Assembly (NCBI RefSeq): GCF_013366925.1
Contig: NZ_JAALDK010000001.1
Location: forward strand, 4,581,165 to 4,645,164
Source: Paraburkholderia youngii
Lineage (GTDB): Bacteria; Pseudomonadota; Gammaproteobacteria; Burkholderiales; Burkholderiaceae
Length of the DNA stretch: 64,000 nt
Direction of reading: 5' to 3'
Shown here in pieces: positions 36,032 through 46,117 of the stretch. A model generated the notes under the pieces. The model did no database searches and was not told the origin of the DNA. It worked only from the letters and a program-made list of their open reading frames with translations. Each line of letters starts with the position of its first letter. Within the stretch, counting starts at the first letter, position 1. Both the position numbers and the translations under genes were made by a program.

Positions 36032-36517
36032 TCAGTCGCTCGGACCGGGCCTGGCCGCCGGGTCGCTGCGCAGACGCTGACGCCTGACGTCGCGGCCCAC
36101 CGCGAGGCGGCGCATGTACTTGAAGGTGCCGAGCGCTTTGGCGACGAAGTGACCTTCGCTGTCGCGGATCTCGCCTTCGCAATAGGCCATCGTGGTCGAG
36201 CGATGCAGCACGCGGCCGGTCGCGCGCAACTCGCCGCGCCCCGGCTGCATGAAGTTGACCTTCATCTCGACGGTGACGACGCCGACGCCGTCGCCCGCGA
36301 GACTGCGCGCGGCCATCGCGAGCGCGACGTCGGCGAGCGTCATCGTGACCCCGCCGTGCGCGACGTCCCATGTGTTCATATGATCGGGTTGCAACGGCAG
36401 CACGACTTCGCTGACGCCATCGGCGGCGCGCAGCAACTGCGCGCCGAGACGGTCGATGAAGGGGCTTTCCGGCAACGATGGGTTGCCTGTTGTGGCGGAT
36501 GTGGTGGGGTCGGTCAT
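36032..36517 (-). CDS. PaaI-type hotdog-fold thioesterase
   Basis: A 161-aa acyl-CoA thioesterase-like protein. HMNTWDVAHGGVTMTLADVA carries the H-G-G and catalytic acid region, and TVEMKVNFMQPGRGELRATG is the second conserved strand. Length is a little above average because of an Arg/Pro-rich tail. It probably hydrolyses aryl- or acyl-CoA esters, fitting its place near acyl-CoA metabolism genes. The ribosome site is weak. Confidence 0.87.
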   Translation of the reverse strand: MTDPTTSATTGNPSLPESPFIDRLGAQLLRAADGVSEVVLPLQPDHMNTWDVAHGGVTMTLADVALAMAARSLAGDGVGVVTVEMKVNFMQPGRGELRATGRVLHRSTTMAYCEGEIRDSEGHFVAKALGTFKYMRRLAVGRDVRRQRLRSDPAARPGPSD

Positions 36518-36620
36518 GGCGGTGTCTGGAGTTCGTGGCCGGCAACCTCGGAAATCGATTCGCCGCGTCCCGGCACTCCGCGAGGTGTACGCATTGGCGC
36601 TAAATGGGAAATTCTACCGG

Positions 36621-36836
36621 CTATCGCCTCGCTCCATCCGCCTCATTGCGCTCCGTCATGCGCGTCGCCAACCGCCCCGAGCGGCGCACCGCTTCATCGA
36701 CCAGATCGAGCTCCGCGCTCGGGCAACTCAGGCGGATGAAACGATCGAAGCGCCCGGTGTTCGAAAACACGGTCCCAGGCATGACGCAATGCAGCGGAAC
36801 TTCGCGAACTCCTGCGTCGAGCCGTCCGGCGACTCG
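36621..36836 (-). pseudogene. Remnant of a MocR-family (GntR/aminotransferase-like) regulator, C-terminal piece
   Basis: In one minus-strand frame, 71 codons between two stops read like the end of a MocR/PLP-fold regulator: LDAGVREVPLHCVMPGTVFS, then NTGRFDRFIRLSCPS, AELDLVDEAVRR, SGRLATRM. No start or N-terminal DNA-binding domain is present. The sequence just upstream (IRRHDLATTLASR in another frame, about 36830-36876) seems to continue the same protein after a frameshift. Interpreted as a decayed gene in the 439-nt gap between the thioesterase and the WHy lipoprotein genes. Confidence 0.6.
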
Positions 36837-36956
36837 CTAATGTCGTCGCGAGATCGTGGCGGCGTATTACCTGAACTCCGACTCGATCGCCAAAATCGAC
36901 GCCTCGCCGCCAGTTAGAATGCGTGACCAACCGCTTCCTGCTTCGAGGTGCCGGTC

Positions 36957-37463
36957 ATGTCCTTCCCACGCACGCGGCGTTTCAGCCGTTTCGCCACCTT
37001 CTTACGCTATTTCCACCTCGCCTGCGCGATCACGCTGACGCTTGGCGCATGCGCCGGCCTGCTCGGCGGCGATGCGTTGCGCGTCAATGTCGCCGGCATC
37101 GAGCCTCTGGCCGGCGAAGGCCTCGAGATGCGCTTCAACCTGAAGCTGCGCGTGCAGAACCCGAACGATTCCGCGGTGAGCTTCAACGGCATCGCGGTCG
37201 ATCTCGAACTGAACGGCAAGCCGTTCGCGAGCGGTGTCAGCGACCAGAGCGGCACCGTGCCGCGCTTCGGCGAAACCGTCGTCAGCGTGCCGCTGACCGT
37301 GCCCGCGTTCGCCGCGGTTCGCCAGGCGCTCGGGCTTGCGGGCGTCGCGCAGTCCGGGCAGGTTCCGTACCGGCTGCAAGGCAAGCTCGCGGGCGGCCTG
37401 ACCGGCACGACACGCTTCACCGATCAGGGCATGTTGACGCTGCCGGGCATGGCGTCGCAGTAG
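36957..37463 (+). CDS. LEA-14 / WHy-domain lipoprotein
   Basis: A 168-aa outer-membrane-type lipoprotein. The basic n-region MSFPRTRRFSRF and hydrophobic stretch end in lipobox LGAC with Cys32. The mature part is a WHy (LEA type 2) domain: GIEPLAGEGLEMRFNLKLRV, QNPND-S-x-V-S-F-N-G and DLELNGKPFASG. Such domains are tied to desiccation or stress tolerance, without a defined reaction. ATG 36957 has AGGTG 6 nt upstream. It is transcribed against its neighbours. Confidence 0.87.
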   Translation: MSFPRTRRFSRFATFLRYFHLACAITLTLGACAGLLGGDALRVNVAGIEPLAGEGLEMRFNLKLRVQNPNDSAVSFNGIAVDLELNGKPFASGVSDQSGTVPRFGETVVSVPLTVPAFAAVRQALGLAGVAQSGQVPYRLQGKLAGGLTGTTRFTDQGMLTLPGMASQ

Positions 37464-37488
37464 ACACGAGGACGGCGGACAAAAAGAA

Positions 37489-37531
37489 GGCGCCGCGGGT
37501 CCAACATTGTCCCTCGTCGAACCGCGGCGCC
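37489..37531. terminator. Bidirectional terminator between convergent WHy and thiolase genes
   Basis: A 10-bp stem GGCGCCGCGG (37489-37498) with CCGCGGCGCC (37522-37531) and a 23-nt loop. T-rich tracts (TCTTCTT rightward, CTTCTTTTT leftward) flank it on each strand. Confidence 0.65.
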
Positions 37532-37560
37532 CGTCTTCTTGAGGCGCGTTCGCGCCCGAC

Positions 37561-38739
37561 TTACGCGATCTCGAACAGACCCGCGGCGCCTTGCCCGCCG
37601 CCGATGCACATCGTCACGACGACGAACTTCACGCCGCGCCGCTTGCCTTCGATCAGCGCATGGCCGACGAGCCGCGCACCCGATACGCCATACGGATGGC
37701 CCACCGCGATCGCACCGCCGTTCACGTTCAGGCGGTCGTGCGGAATACCGAGCTGGTCCGCGCAATAGAGCACCTGCACCGCGAACGCTTCGTTCAGCTC
37801 CCACAGGCCGATGTCCTCGACCTTGAGGCCGGCCTTCTGCAACAGCTTCGGCACCGCGAACACCGGGCCGATGCCCATTTCGTCCGGCTCGCAGCCAGCC
37901 ACCGCGAAGCCGCGGAAAATGCCGAGCGGCTGCAGCCCTTCGCGTTCGGCCAGCGTCGCGTTCATCACGACGCAAGCCGATGCGCCGTCCGAAAACTGGC
38001 TCGCGTTGCCCGCGGTGATCACGCCGCCCGGCAGCGCGGTGCGAATCTTCGACACGCCTTCGAGCGTCGTGTCGGCGCGGATGCCTTCGTCGCCGCTGAC
38101 GGTCACTTCCTTCGTGTAGAGACGGCCGCTCGCCTTGTCGGCGACACCGGCGAGCACCGTCAGCGGCACGATCTCGTCGTTGAACCTGCCGGCTTCGAGC
38201 GCGGCCGCCGCGCGCTGCTGCGAGCGCACGCCGTATTCGTCCTGGCGCTCCTTCGAGATCGAGTAGCGCTTCGCGACGTTCTCGGCGGTCTGCAGCATCG
38301 ACCAGTAGATTTCCGGCTTATGCTCGGTGAGCCAACCGTCGGTCATCATGTGTTGGTTCATCTCGTTCTGCACGCACGAGATCGACTCGACGCCACCCGC
38401 GACGTACACGTCGCCCTCACCGGCGATCACGCGTTGCGACGCGAGCGCGATCGTCTGCAATCCCGACGAGCAGAAACGGTTCACGGTCATGCCCGGCACG
38501 CTGACCGGCAGGCCGGCGCGCAATGCGATCTGACGCGCGATGTTGCCGCCCGTCGCGCCTTCCGGATTCGCGCAACCCATGATCACGTCCTCGACGCGCG
38601 CCGGGTCGAGCTTCGCGCGCTCGACCGCGGCCTGCGTCACGTGGCCGCCGAGCGTCGCGCCGTGCGTCATGTTGAAACCGCCGCGCCACGATTTGGCGAG
38701 GCCCGTGCGGGCGGTGGATACGATTACGGCGTCAGTCAT
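37561..38739 (-). CDS. Acetyl-CoA C-acyltransferase (thiolase)
   Basis: A 392-aa thiolase performing the last, thiolytic step of beta-oxidation (or its reversal). The nucleophilic cysteine is in [20 protein letters not shown], the second active-site region is ALIEGK-x-R-x-[12 protein letters not shown] holds the C-terminal catalytic Cys position as I in CIGGGQG, and [13 protein letters not shown] holds the catalytic His. TGGAGA lies just before the ATG. It is 147 nt downstream of the hydratase/dehydrogenase gene, giving a fadBA-like pair. Confidence 0.92.
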   Translation of the reverse strand: MTDAVIVSTARTGLAKSWRGGFNMTHGATLGGHVTQAAVERAKLDPARVEDVIMGCANPEGATGGNIARQIALRAGLPVSVPGMTVNRFCSSGLQTIALASQRVIAGEGDVYVAGGVESISCVQNEMNQHMMTDGWLTEHKPEIYWSMLQTAENVAKRYSISKERQDEYGVRSQQRAAAALEAGRFNDEIVPLTVLAGVADKASGRLYTKEVTVSGDEGIRADTTLEGVSKIRTALPGGVITAGNASQFSDGASACVVMNATLAEREGLQPLGIFRGFAVAGCEPDEMGIGPVFAVPKLLQKAGLKVEDIGLWELNEAFAVQVLYCADQLGIPHDRLNVNGGAIAVGHPYGVSGARLVGHALIEGKRRGVKFVVVTMCIGGGQGAAGLFEIA

Positions 38740-38886
38740 GGGTGTCTCCAATTGCAATGTCGAAGTGGCGCGCCGGCTACCTGCCGTACGTTCAAAAACG
38801 CATCACCGCGCCGCCTCTGTCGTTTGATGCGAGCCGCTGCGGGCGTCACCCGCAGCGCTCGATTCGTCTGCTGAAGTGAGCCGTGC

Positions 38887-40977
38887 TCAGCCGTTGAAGC
38901 CGCGACCTTCGGCGGCCAGCTTCGCGATGCTCGGCGCGAGCTTCCACGCGTCGCCGTTCGGCCGCGCCGCATAGCGGCGAATCGCGCGCTCGACGTTGTA
39001 CAGCCCGACCGTATCCGCGTACAGCATCGGGCCGCCGCGATATAGCGGGAAGCCGTAGCCGGTCAGATAAACCATGTCGATATCCGACGCCTTCGACGCG
39101 ATGCCTTCTTCGAGAATCTTCGCGCCTTCGTTGACGAGCGCGAACACCAGACGCTCGACGATCTCCTCGTCGCTGATCGTGCGGCGCTCGGAGTGGGTTT
39201 CCTTCGAGTACTCGACGATCATTTCGTTGACCACGCCGGACGGATACGCGGTGCGATCGCCCGCCTTGTAGTCGTACCAGCCGCCGCCGGTCTTCTGGCC
39301 GAAGCGGCCCATCTCGCACAGACGGTCGGCGATCTTCGAGTAGTGCATGTCGGGATGCTCGATATAGCGGCGCTTGCGGATCGCCCAGCCGATGTCGTTG
39401 CCGGCGAGGTCGCTCATGCGGAACGGGCCCATCGCGAAGCCGAATTTCTCGATGGCCTTGTCGACCTGCGCGGGCAATGCGCCCTCTTCGAGCATGAAGA
39501 GCGCCTGACGCAGGTATTGCTCGATCATCCGGTTGCCGATAAAGCCGTCGCACACGCCCGACACCACCGCGGTCTTCCTGATCTTTTTCGCGAGCTTCAT
39601 CACGGTGGCGAGCACGTCTTTCGCGGTCTCTTTGCCGCGCACGACTTCGAGCAGCTTCATCACGTTGGCCGGGCTGAAAAAGTGCATGCCGACCACATCC
39701 TGCGGACGCTTCGTGAACGCGGCGATTTTGTCGACGTCGAGCGTCGACGTGTTCGACGCGAGGATCGCGCCCGGCTTCGCGACTTCATCGAGCCGGCCGA
39801 ACACCTGCTCCTTCACGCCGAGCTCTTCGAACACGGCTTCGACGATCATGTCGGCGTGCTTCAGGTCGTCGTAGGACAGCGTCGGACTCAGCAGCGCGAG
39901 TCGCTGCTCCATCACCTCGGGCTTCAGCTTGCCCTTCTGGACGGTCGCCTCGTAGTTCTTGCGGATCGTCGCGAGACCGCGGTCGAGCGCTTCCTGTTTC
40001 GTTTCGAGCAGCGTGACCGGAATCCCCGCGTTCAGGAAGTTCATCGCGATGCCGCCGCCCATCGTGCCGGCGCCGATCACGGCCACCTGATTGATCTCGC
40101 GCACGGGCGTATCGGACGGCACGTCGGGAATCTTGCTCGCGGCGCGCTCGCCGAAGAACGCGTGACGCAGCGCATGGCTCTCCGGCGTCTGCACGAGCGC
40201 AATGAAGCATTCGCGCTCGAATGCGAGGCCCTTGTCGAAGCCGTCCTTCACGCCGGCTTCGACCGCGTCGATGCACTTATGCGGCGCCGGGAAGTTCTTC
40301 GCGATGGCCGCGACGCTATTGCGCGCGAACTGGATGAAACCGGCCGCGTTCGGATGTTCGATCTTGCGCTCGCGCACCTTCGGATGCGGGCCCGCTTGCG
40401 CGCCGACTTTGTGCGCGAACGCGAGCGCGGCTTCGGACAGTTCGGCGGGATTCGCGACGACCTGGTCGAACAGTCCCGAATCGGCGAGCTTTTCGGACAG
40501 CACCGGCGCGCCCGACACGATCATGTTCAGCGACGCTTCGAGACCGATCGCGCGCGGCAGACGCTGCGTGCCGCCCGCGCCCGGCAGGATGCCGAGCTTC
40601 ACTTCGGGCAGCGCGATCTGCGCGCCGGCCGCGGCGACGCGGTAATGCGCGCCCAGCGCAAGCTCGAGGCCGCCACCCATCGCGACGCTGTGAATCGCCG
40701 CGACGACCGGCTTCGCGCTGCCTTCGACGGCCTTGATGACGGTCGCGAGCGTCGGTTCCTGGGTCGCCTTCGGCGTATTGAATTCGGTGATGTCGGCGCC
40801 GCCCGAGAAGGCCTTTCCCGCGCCCGTCAGCACGATGGCCTTGATGGCCGAGTCGTTCTGCGCGCGATCGAGTCCTTCGACGATCCCCGCCCGCGTCGAC
40901 AGACCGAGCCCATTGACGGGAGGATTGTTCAGCGTGAGAACGGCCACGCCGTCATGAGTTGTGTAGTCCACTGCCAT
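38887..40977 (-). CDS. Bifunctional enoyl-CoA hydratase / 3-hydroxyacyl-CoA dehydrogenase (FadB/FadJ type)
   Basis: A 696-aa multifunctional beta-oxidation enzyme. The crotonase domain (about 1-190) shows [27 protein letters not shown] and [16 protein letters not shown]. The NAD-binding 3-hydroxyacyl-CoA dehydrogenase domain starts near residue 298 with [18 protein letters not shown]. The catalytic region [20 protein letters not shown] follows, then two C-terminal 3HCDH domains ([11 protein letters not shown]). It hydrates enoyl-CoA and oxidises the product with NAD. GGAGG precedes ATG 40977. A clear promoter with a palindromic operator lies upstream at 41101. Confidence 0.94.
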   Translation of the reverse strand: MAVDYTTHDGVAVLTLNNPPVNGLGLSTRAGIVEGLDRAQNDSAIKAIVLTGAGKAFSGGADITEFNTPKATQEPTLATVIKAVEGSAKPVVAAIHSVAMGGGLELALGAHYRVAAAGAQIALPEVKLGILPGAGGTQRLPRAIGLEASLNMIVSGAPVLSEKLADSGLFDQVVANPAELSEAALAFAHKVGAQAGPHPKVRERKIEHPNAAGFIQFARNSVAAIAKNFPAPHKCIDAVEAGVKDGFDKGLAFERECFIALVQTPESHALRHAFFGERAASKIPDVPSDTPVREINQVAVIGAGTMGGGIAMNFLNAGIPVTLLETKQEALDRGLATIRKNYEATVQKGKLKPEVMEQRLALLSPTLSYDDLKHADMIVEAVFEELGVKEQVFGRLDEVAKPGAILASNTSTLDVDKIAAFTKRPQDVVGMHFFSPANVMKLLEVVRGKETAKDVLATVMKLAKKIRKTAVVSGVCDGFIGNRMIEQYLRQALFMLEEGALPAQVDKAIEKFGFAMGPFRMSDLAGNDIGWAIRKRRYIEHPDMHYSKIADRLCEMGRFGQKTGGGWYDYKAGDRTAYPSGVVNEMIVEYSKETHSERRTISDEEIVERLVFALVNEGAKILEEGIASKASDIDMVYLTGYGFPLYRGGPMLYADTVGLYNVERAIRRYAARPNGDAWKLAPSIAKLAAEGRGFNG

Positions 40978-41010
40978 CTGCGTGCCTCCGTGCGATCCAT
41001 GCATTCATTG

Positions 41011-41033
41011 AGGCGGCGCATGGTGCGCCGCCT
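41011..41033. other. Hairpin in the leader of the hydratase/dehydrogenase mRNA
   Basis: A perfect 10-bp inverted repeat AGGCGGCGCA / TGCGCCGCCT with a 3-nt loop, 34 nt before the start at 40977. No T-run follows on either strand, so a terminator is unlikely. Confidence 0.45.
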
Positions 41034-41100
41034 GTCCGGGTCACCGCGTCTGCTCATTGTCAGACTTTTTCAAGCGGCGGTTCCGGGGGTCAGCAGGCAG

Positions 41101-41128
41101 AATATACTGAAAAAGCACGAACGTTCAA
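41101..41128 (-). promoter_or_regulatory. Promoter of the beta-oxidation genes with overlapping GAACGTTC palindrome
   Basis: On the minus strand, -35 TTGAAC (41128-41123) and -10 TATATT (41106-41101) have 16-nt spacing. The palindrome GAACGTTC (41119-41126) overlaps the -35, the usual position for a repressor of the TetR/FadR kind. It lies 124 nt before the hydratase/dehydrogenase start and just past the acyl-CoA ligase stop. Confidence 0.55.
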
Positions 41129-41148
41129 TTTATTCTAATGTAGGGTTT

Positions 41149-42822
41149 TCACCTAGGCCTCGGGGTCAGCGGACAGTTGCGGCTGTCTTCGAGCGCGGAC
41201 GGCAGCACGTGGTCGCGGAACAGATCGCGCAGCTTCAGCTTCTGCAGCTTTCCGGTCGCCGTGTGCGGCAGTTCGTCGACGAACACGACATCGTCGGGAA
41301 TCCACCACTTCGCCACTTTGCCGTCGTAGAACGCCAGCAGTTCGTCGCGCGTGACGTCGTGCCCCGCGCGTTTGACGACGAGGAGCAGCGGCCGCTCGGT
41401 CCACTTCGGATGCGCGCACGCGATGCACGCGGCTTCCGCGACCGCCGGATGCGCGACCGCGACGTTCTCGAGTTCGATCGAACTGATCCATTCGCCGCCC
41501 GACTTGATCACGTCCTTCGAGCGGTCGGTGATGTGCAGGAAGCCGTCGGGGTCGATCGTCGCGACGTCACCGGTCGGAAACCAGCCGTCAATGAGGGGCG
41601 AGTCTTCCTTGCGGAAATACCGGTCGATGACCCACGGCCCGCGCACGTGCAGATCGCCGAACGCGACGCCGTCCCAGGGCAGTTCGCGGCCATCCTCGCC
41701 GACGATCTTCATGTCGACGCCATAGATCACATGGCCCTGCTTTTCGAGCAGCTTGCGCTGCTCGGCGAGCGGCCGCTGGCTCTGCTCCCAGTTCAGCTTC
41801 GCCAACGTACCGAGCGGCGACATCTCCGTCATGCCCCATGCATGGATCACCTGCACGCCGTAGTCGTCCTCGAGCACCCGCAGCATCGCGGGCGGACAGG
41901 CGGAGCCGCCGATCACCGTGCGCTCGAGCGACGAAAACTTCGCGCCGGTTTCGCGCAGGTGGTTCAGCAGACCGAGCCACACGGTCGGCACGCCGGCCGA
42001 ACACGTGACGCGTTCGCTCTCCATCAGCTCGTACAGCGACTTGCCGTCGAGATCCTTGCCGGGGAACACGAGCTTCGCGCCGGTCAGCGGTCCGGCATGC
42101 GCGAGGCCCCACGCGTTGACGTGGAACATCGGCACGATCGGCAGCACCGAGTCGCGCGCCGACAGGCTCATCGAGTCGGGCAATGCCGCGCCGAACGCGT
42201 GCAGCACCGTCGAGCGATGCGTATACAGCGCGCCTTTCGGATTGCCGGTCGTGCCCGACGTATAGCAGAGGTACGACGCCTGTTGCTCGTCGAGCGCGGG
42301 CCAGTCGAAGCCGCCGTCCTGCCCGTCCATCAGCGTTTCGTAGCACAGCACCGATGTTTGCATCGGCGGCCGATGCGCTTCATCGCACAGTGCGATCCAG
42401 CCGCGCACGCGCGGGCACTGCGGCGCGAGCGTGTCGACCAGCGCCGCGAACGTCGTGTCGAACAGCACGTACGCATCGTCGGCGTGATTGATGATGTAGG
42501 CGATCTGCTCGGGGAAAAGGCGCGGGTTGATCGTGTGACACACGGCGCCGAAGCCGGTGGTGCCGTAATACGCTTCGAGATGCCGGTAGCCGTTCCACGC
42601 GAGCGTCGCGACCCGGTCGCCCGGCTCGACGCCGAGCGCGATGAGCGCCTGCGCGAGTTGCTTCGCGCGCTTCTCGCAATCGCGGTACGTGTAGCGATGC
42701 AGGTCGCCTTCGATGCGCCGCGACACGATTTCGGTGCTGCCGAAATGGCGTGCGGCATGCGCGAGCAACGATGATACGGTGAGCGGCACGTCCATCATCT
42801 GGCCCAGCAGCGGCGTCGTCAT
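41149..42822 (-). CDS. Acyl-CoA ligase, AMP-forming (medium/long-chain fatty acid type)
   Basis: A 557-aa ANL-superfamily enzyme activating fatty acids with ATP and CoA. Motifs: [20 protein letters not shown] (AMP-binding P-loop), [32 protein letters not shown] and [20 protein letters not shown] (hinge and CoA half), with the catalytic Lys in [15 protein letters not shown]. It has no signal peptide. It is upstream of and co-directional with the beta-oxidation pair, supplying their substrate. ATG 42822 has GAGGAGA about 11 nt upstream. Confidence 0.92.
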   Translation of the reverse strand: MTTPLLGQMMDVPLTVSSLLAHAARHFGSTEIVSRRIEGDLHRYTYRDCEKRAKQLAQALIALGVEPGDRVATLAWNGYRHLEAYYGTTGFGAVCHTINPRLFPEQIAYIINHADDAYVLFDTTFAALVDTLAPQCPRVRGWIALCDEAHRPPMQTSVLCYETLMDGQDGGFDWPALDEQQASYLCYTSGTTGNPKGALYTHRSTVLHAFGAALPDSMSLSARDSVLPIVPMFHVNAWGLAHAGPLTGAKLVFPGKDLDGKSLYELMESERVTCSAGVPTVWLGLLNHLRETGAKFSSLERTVIGGSACPPAMLRVLEDDYGVQVIHAWGMTEMSPLGTLAKLNWEQSQRPLAEQRKLLEKQGHVIYGVDMKIVGEDGRELPWDGVAFGDLHVRGPWVIDRYFRKEDSPLIDGWFPTGDVATIDPDGFLHITDRSKDVIKSGGEWISSIELENVAVAHPAVAEAACIACAHPKWTERPLLLVVKRAGHDVTRDELLAFYDGKVAKWWIPDDVVFVDELPHTATGKLQKLKLRDLFRDHVLPSALEDSRNCPLTPRPR

Positions 42823-43032
42823 AAGGCGGGGTCTCCTCGGCTTGTCAGTGTGTCGATGGGGTTGCGGTCGGGTTTGTTGAATACGTGGTCGTGAAACGGA
42901 TAGCGCGCCGAACAGCGCGACGCGCAAGATCGTGGCGGCGTCGTACGCAGCATGGTCCGGACGATGAAGGCGGCCGCCCAGCAGCGCCGCGGGCGCGGAC
43001 TTACAATATCGGCTAATCCAGAGGCGCTCAAC

Positions 43033-44589
43033 ATGTCGTTTTCCCCAAGCTTTGCAGGCTTATCCGCAGCATTGACGGATCTTTCCAACACACTCGCCAC
43101 TCCCCCTGCCAACGCGTTCGCGCGGCTCGGCGGCACCTTCTTCACGCGGCTGCCCGCCGCGCCGCTCGACGCACCCTACCTCGTCGGCTTCTCGGCCGAG
43201 ACCGCCGCGCGGCTCGGGATGCCCGAGGGCATCGAACGCGAGCCGGGCTTCCTCGAGCTGTTCTGCGGCAATGCGACGCGCGACTGGCCGGCCGACGCAC
43301 TGCCTTACGCGTCGGTGTACTCGGGGCATCAGTTCGGCGTGTGGGCCGGCCAGCTCGGCGACGGCCGCGCGCTCACGCTGGGCGAGCTCGAACACGACGG
43401 CGAGCGCAATGAACTGCAGCTCAAAGGCGCGGGCCGCACGCCTTATTCGCGCATGGGCGACGGCCGCGCGGTGCTGCGCTCGTCGATCCGCGAATATCTG
43501 TGCTCCGAGGCGATGCATCATCTCGGCATTCCGACCACGCGCGCGTTGTGCGTGATCGGCTCCGACCAGCCGGTGCGGCGCGAGACGATCGAAACCGCCG
43601 CGGTGGTCACGCGCGTCGCGCCTAGCTTCGTGCGCTTCGGCCACTTCGAGCATTTCTATGCGAACGATCGCGTCAACGCGTTGCGCGCGCTGGCCGATCA
43701 CGTCATCGAACGCTTCTATCCGCATTGCAAGGACGCCGACGATCCGTATCTGGCGCTGCTCGCCGAAGCGGTACGGTCCACCGCCGATCTGATGGTCGAC
43801 TGGCAGGCGGTCGGTTTCTGTCACGGAGTGATGAATACCGACAACATGTCGATTCTGGGCCTGACGATCGACTACGGCCCGTTCGGTTTCATGGATGGCT
43901 TCGATGCCGGCCACATCTGCAATCACTCCGATACGCAGGGGCGTTATGCCTACCGGCTGCAGCCGCAAATCGCGTACTGGAACCTCTTCTGCCTCGCGCA
44001 GGGACTGCTGCCGTTGTTCGGCGAGAAGCACGACGAAAGCGTGCGCGCCGACAAGGCGGTCGAAGAAGCGCAGCACGTGCTCGCGGGCTTCAAGGAGCGC
44101 TTCGCGCCGGGGCTCGAAAACCGCATGCGCGCGAAGCTCGGCCTCGAACAGCCGCGAGACGGCGACGACGCGCTGGTGAACCGGCTGTTCGAAGCGATGC
44201 ACACGAACCGCGCCGATTTCACGCTGACGTTCCGCAACCTCGCGCGCCTGTCGAAACACGATGCGAGCGGCGATGCGCCGGTACGCGACCTGTTCCTCGA
44301 TCGCGCCGCCTTCGACGCATGGGCGAACGACTACCGCGCGCGGCTGGCCGTTGAGTCACGCGACGACGCTGCGCGCGCCATTGCAATGAATCGTGTAAAC
44401 CCCAAATTCGTACTTCGCAACCATCTGGCGGAAACGGCGATCCAGCGTGCGAGGGAGAAGGATTTCTCCGAGGTAGAACGGCTCGCGGCCGTGCTGCGTC
44501 GTCCGTTCGACGAGCAGCCAGAATACGCGTCGTATGCGGGCCTGCCGCCCGACTGGGCAAGCTCACTGGAAGTGAGCTGTTCGTCATGA
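43033..44589 (+). CDS. selO: Protein adenylyltransferase SelO (YdiU/UPF0061)
   Basis: A 518-aa pseudokinase-fold enzyme that transfers AMP to Ser/Thr/Tyr of target proteins; linked to redox stress in E. coli. Family signatures: [18 protein letters not shown] (96-113), [20 protein letters not shown] (131-150), [20 protein letters not shown] with the metal-binding Asn/Asp pair, and [12 protein letters not shown]. The conserved near-terminal Cys (the Sec position in vertebrate SelO) is present in EVSCSS. ATG 43033 gives the usual length. 75 nt before msrB, a frequent pairing. Confidence 0.93.
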   Translation: MSFSPSFAGLSAALTDLSNTLATPPANAFARLGGTFFTRLPAAPLDAPYLVGFSAETAARLGMPEGIEREPGFLELFCGNATRDWPADALPYASVYSGHQFGVWAGQLGDGRALTLGELEHDGERNELQLKGAGRTPYSRMGDGRAVLRSSIREYLCSEAMHHLGIPTTRALCVIGSDQPVRRETIETAAVVTRVAPSFVRFGHFEHFYANDRVNALRALADHVIERFYPHCKDADDPYLALLAEAVRSTADLMVDWQAVGFCHGVMNTDNMSILGLTIDYGPFGFMDGFDAGHICNHSDTQGRYAYRLQPQIAYWNLFCLAQGLLPLFGEKHDESVRADKAVEEAQHVLAGFKERFAPGLENRMRAKLGLEQPRDGDDALVNRLFEAMHTNRADFTLTFRNLARLSKHDASGDAPVRDLFLDRAAFDAWANDYRARLAVESRDDAARAIAMNRVNPKFVLRNHLAETAIQRAREKDFSEVERLAAVLRRPFDEQPEYASYAGLPPDWASSLEVSCSS

Positions 44590-44664
44590 CGCGCCTTTGC
44601 AGTTGAATCGCCACGGACGTCCCGCCAGAAAACACCGGTACAAACCCGAGACAGGAACCCGACC

Positions 44665-45087
44665 ATGAGCAACCCCGACGATCTCAAGCATGACGCCCCA
44701 GCCGTCCAGAAAAGCGACGCCGAGTGGCGCAAGGAGCTGTCCGACATCGAATACCAGGTGACCCGACACGCGGCCACCGAGCGCCCGTTCACGGGCCGCT
44801 ACAACGATCACTGGGAACGCGGCGTCTACGACTGCGTGTGCTGCGGCACGCCGCTGTTCGAATCGGACACCAAGTTCGACGCCGGCTGCGGCTGGCCGAG
44901 CTATTTCCGGCCGATCAACGGCGAGGTGATCGCCGAGAAGACCGACCGCTCGCACGGCATGCTGCGCATCGAGGTGCAGTGCAAGAACTGCGGTGCGCAT
45001 CTGGGCCACGTGTTCGAGGACGGTCCGGCGCCGACCGGTCTGCGCTACTGCATCAATTCGGCTGCGTTACAATTCGAGCCCAAGTAA
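44665..45087 (+). CDS. msrB: Peptide-methionine (R)-S-oxide reductase MsrB
   Basis: A 140-aa enzyme repairing oxidised methionine (R epimer) in proteins. Zinc-binding pairs are visible in [11 protein letters not shown] and [13 protein letters not shown]. The catalytic cysteine is C129 in [11 protein letters not shown], and [14 protein letters not shown] is the substrate-binding stretch. Length and order are normal. Located after selO, consistent with shared oxidative-stress function. Confidence 0.95.
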   Translation: MSNPDDLKHDAPAVQKSDAEWRKELSDIEYQVTRHAATERPFTGRYNDHWERGVYDCVCCGTPLFESDTKFDAGCGWPSYFRPINGEVIAEKTDRSHGMLRIEVQCKNCGAHLGHVFEDGPAPTGLRYCINSAALQFEPK

Positions 45088-45263
45088 CGCGGCGCGGCAG
45101 CAGCCTTGCCCGCTTCGGGCGCCGGGGCGCGAAACCGCGCGCGGCGCCCTTTCAATGCGGTACCCCCGCTCGTTGGCGGGCACCGCGCACCATGCACGCC
45201 AGGCTGGCGGGCATCAATGTTCGACTCACCGTTCGACTCACTCTCCGACTTCCCGACCAGATA

Positions 45264-45794
45264 ATGAAATTCCTGTTCGATCTGTTCCCGATCATCCTGT
45301 TCTTCGTCGCCTTCAAGATCTGGGGCATTTTCACGGCGACGGCAGTGGCGATCGTCGCCACGCTGGTGCAGATCGCGTGGGTGGCGTTCCGCCACCGCAA
45401 GGTCGACCCGATGCTGTGGGTGAGCCTCGGCGTCGTCGTGGTATTCGGCGGTGCGACGCTCGTACTGCACAACGACACCTTCATCAAATGGAAGCCGACT
45501 GTGCTGTACTGGGCGTTTTCGGTCGCGCTGATCCTGTCGCAGCTCGGCTTCAACAAGAACCTGATCGAAGCGATGATGGGCAAGCAGATCACGCTGCCGC
45601 ACGCGATCTGGGGCAAGCTGAACCTGATCTGGGCGGTGTTTTTCGTGCTGCTCGGTCTTCTGAACCTGTTCGTCGCGTATCACTACACGACCGATCAGTG
45701 GGTCAATTTCAAACTGTTCGGCGCGACCGGGTGCCTGCTCGTGTTCATCGTCGGACAGAGCCTGTGGCTGTCGAAGTACATGAAGGAGGAATGA
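45264..45794 (+). CDS. yciB: Inner-membrane septation protein YciB (IspZ)
   Basis: A 176-aa protein with five membrane spans, beginning [19 protein letters not shown]. Conserved [32 protein letters not shown] and [12 protein letters not shown] identify the family. It is involved in cell-envelope integrity and division-site peptidoglycan synthesis in E. coli. The stop lies 1 nt before the bolA start, so the two are coupled. Confidence 0.93.
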   Translation: MKFLFDLFPIILFFVAFKIWGIFTATAVAIVATLVQIAWVAFRHRKVDPMLWVSLGVVVVFGGATLVLHNDTFIKWKPTVLYWAFSVALILSQLGFNKNLIEAMMGKQITLPHAIWGKLNLIWAVFFVLLGLLNLFVAYHYTTDQWVNFKLFGATGCLLVFIVGQSLWLSKYMKEE

Positions 45795-45795
45795 C

Positions 45796-46107
45796 ATGAG
45801 CGACCTGTTCATGCACGCCACCACCGCCGAGCGCGCCGCGCTGATCGAGGCGCGCCTCACGGCCGCGCTCGCACCCGTCGAGTCGATCCGCATCACCGAC
45901 GACAGCGCGCAGCACGCGGGCCACGCAGGTGCCGCCGCCGGCGGGCATTTCAGTGTCACGATCGTGGCCGTCGCGTTTGCCGGCAAGCCCCGCGTGGCGC
46001 GGCATCGCATGGTGTATGATGCGCTGGCCGATGCCATGCAGCGCGGCATTCATGCCCTTGCCATCACGGCGTACACGCCCGAAGAATTTGCTTTGTTGCC
46101 CCGCTAG
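45796..46107 (+). CDS. bolA: BolA-family protein
   Basis: A 103-aa small protein. ARLTAALAPVESIRITDDSA, the conserved His in GGHFSVTIVAVAFAGKPRVA and the helix RHRMVYDALADAM followed by IHALAITAYTPEE are the BolA signatures. BolA proteins partner with monothiol glutaredoxins in Fe-S handling, and some act as regulators. AAGGAGGAA precedes the ATG. A His/Ala/Gly-rich insert (HAGHAGAAAGG) sits before the conserved His. Confidence 0.92.
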   Translation: MSDLFMHATTAERAALIEARLTAALAPVESIRITDDSAQHAGHAGAAAGGHFSVTIVAVAFAGKPRVARHRMVYDALADAMQRGIHALAITAYTPEEFALLPR

Positions 46108-46117
46108 GAACCTTTCG

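Noticed and set aside
39193..42774. A 1193-codon open frame on the plus strand opposite the beta-oxidation genes.
   Set aside because: Arg/His/Ala/Glu-rich composition typical of antisense to GC-rich genes, no domain recognised, and it runs across three well-supported minus-strand features.
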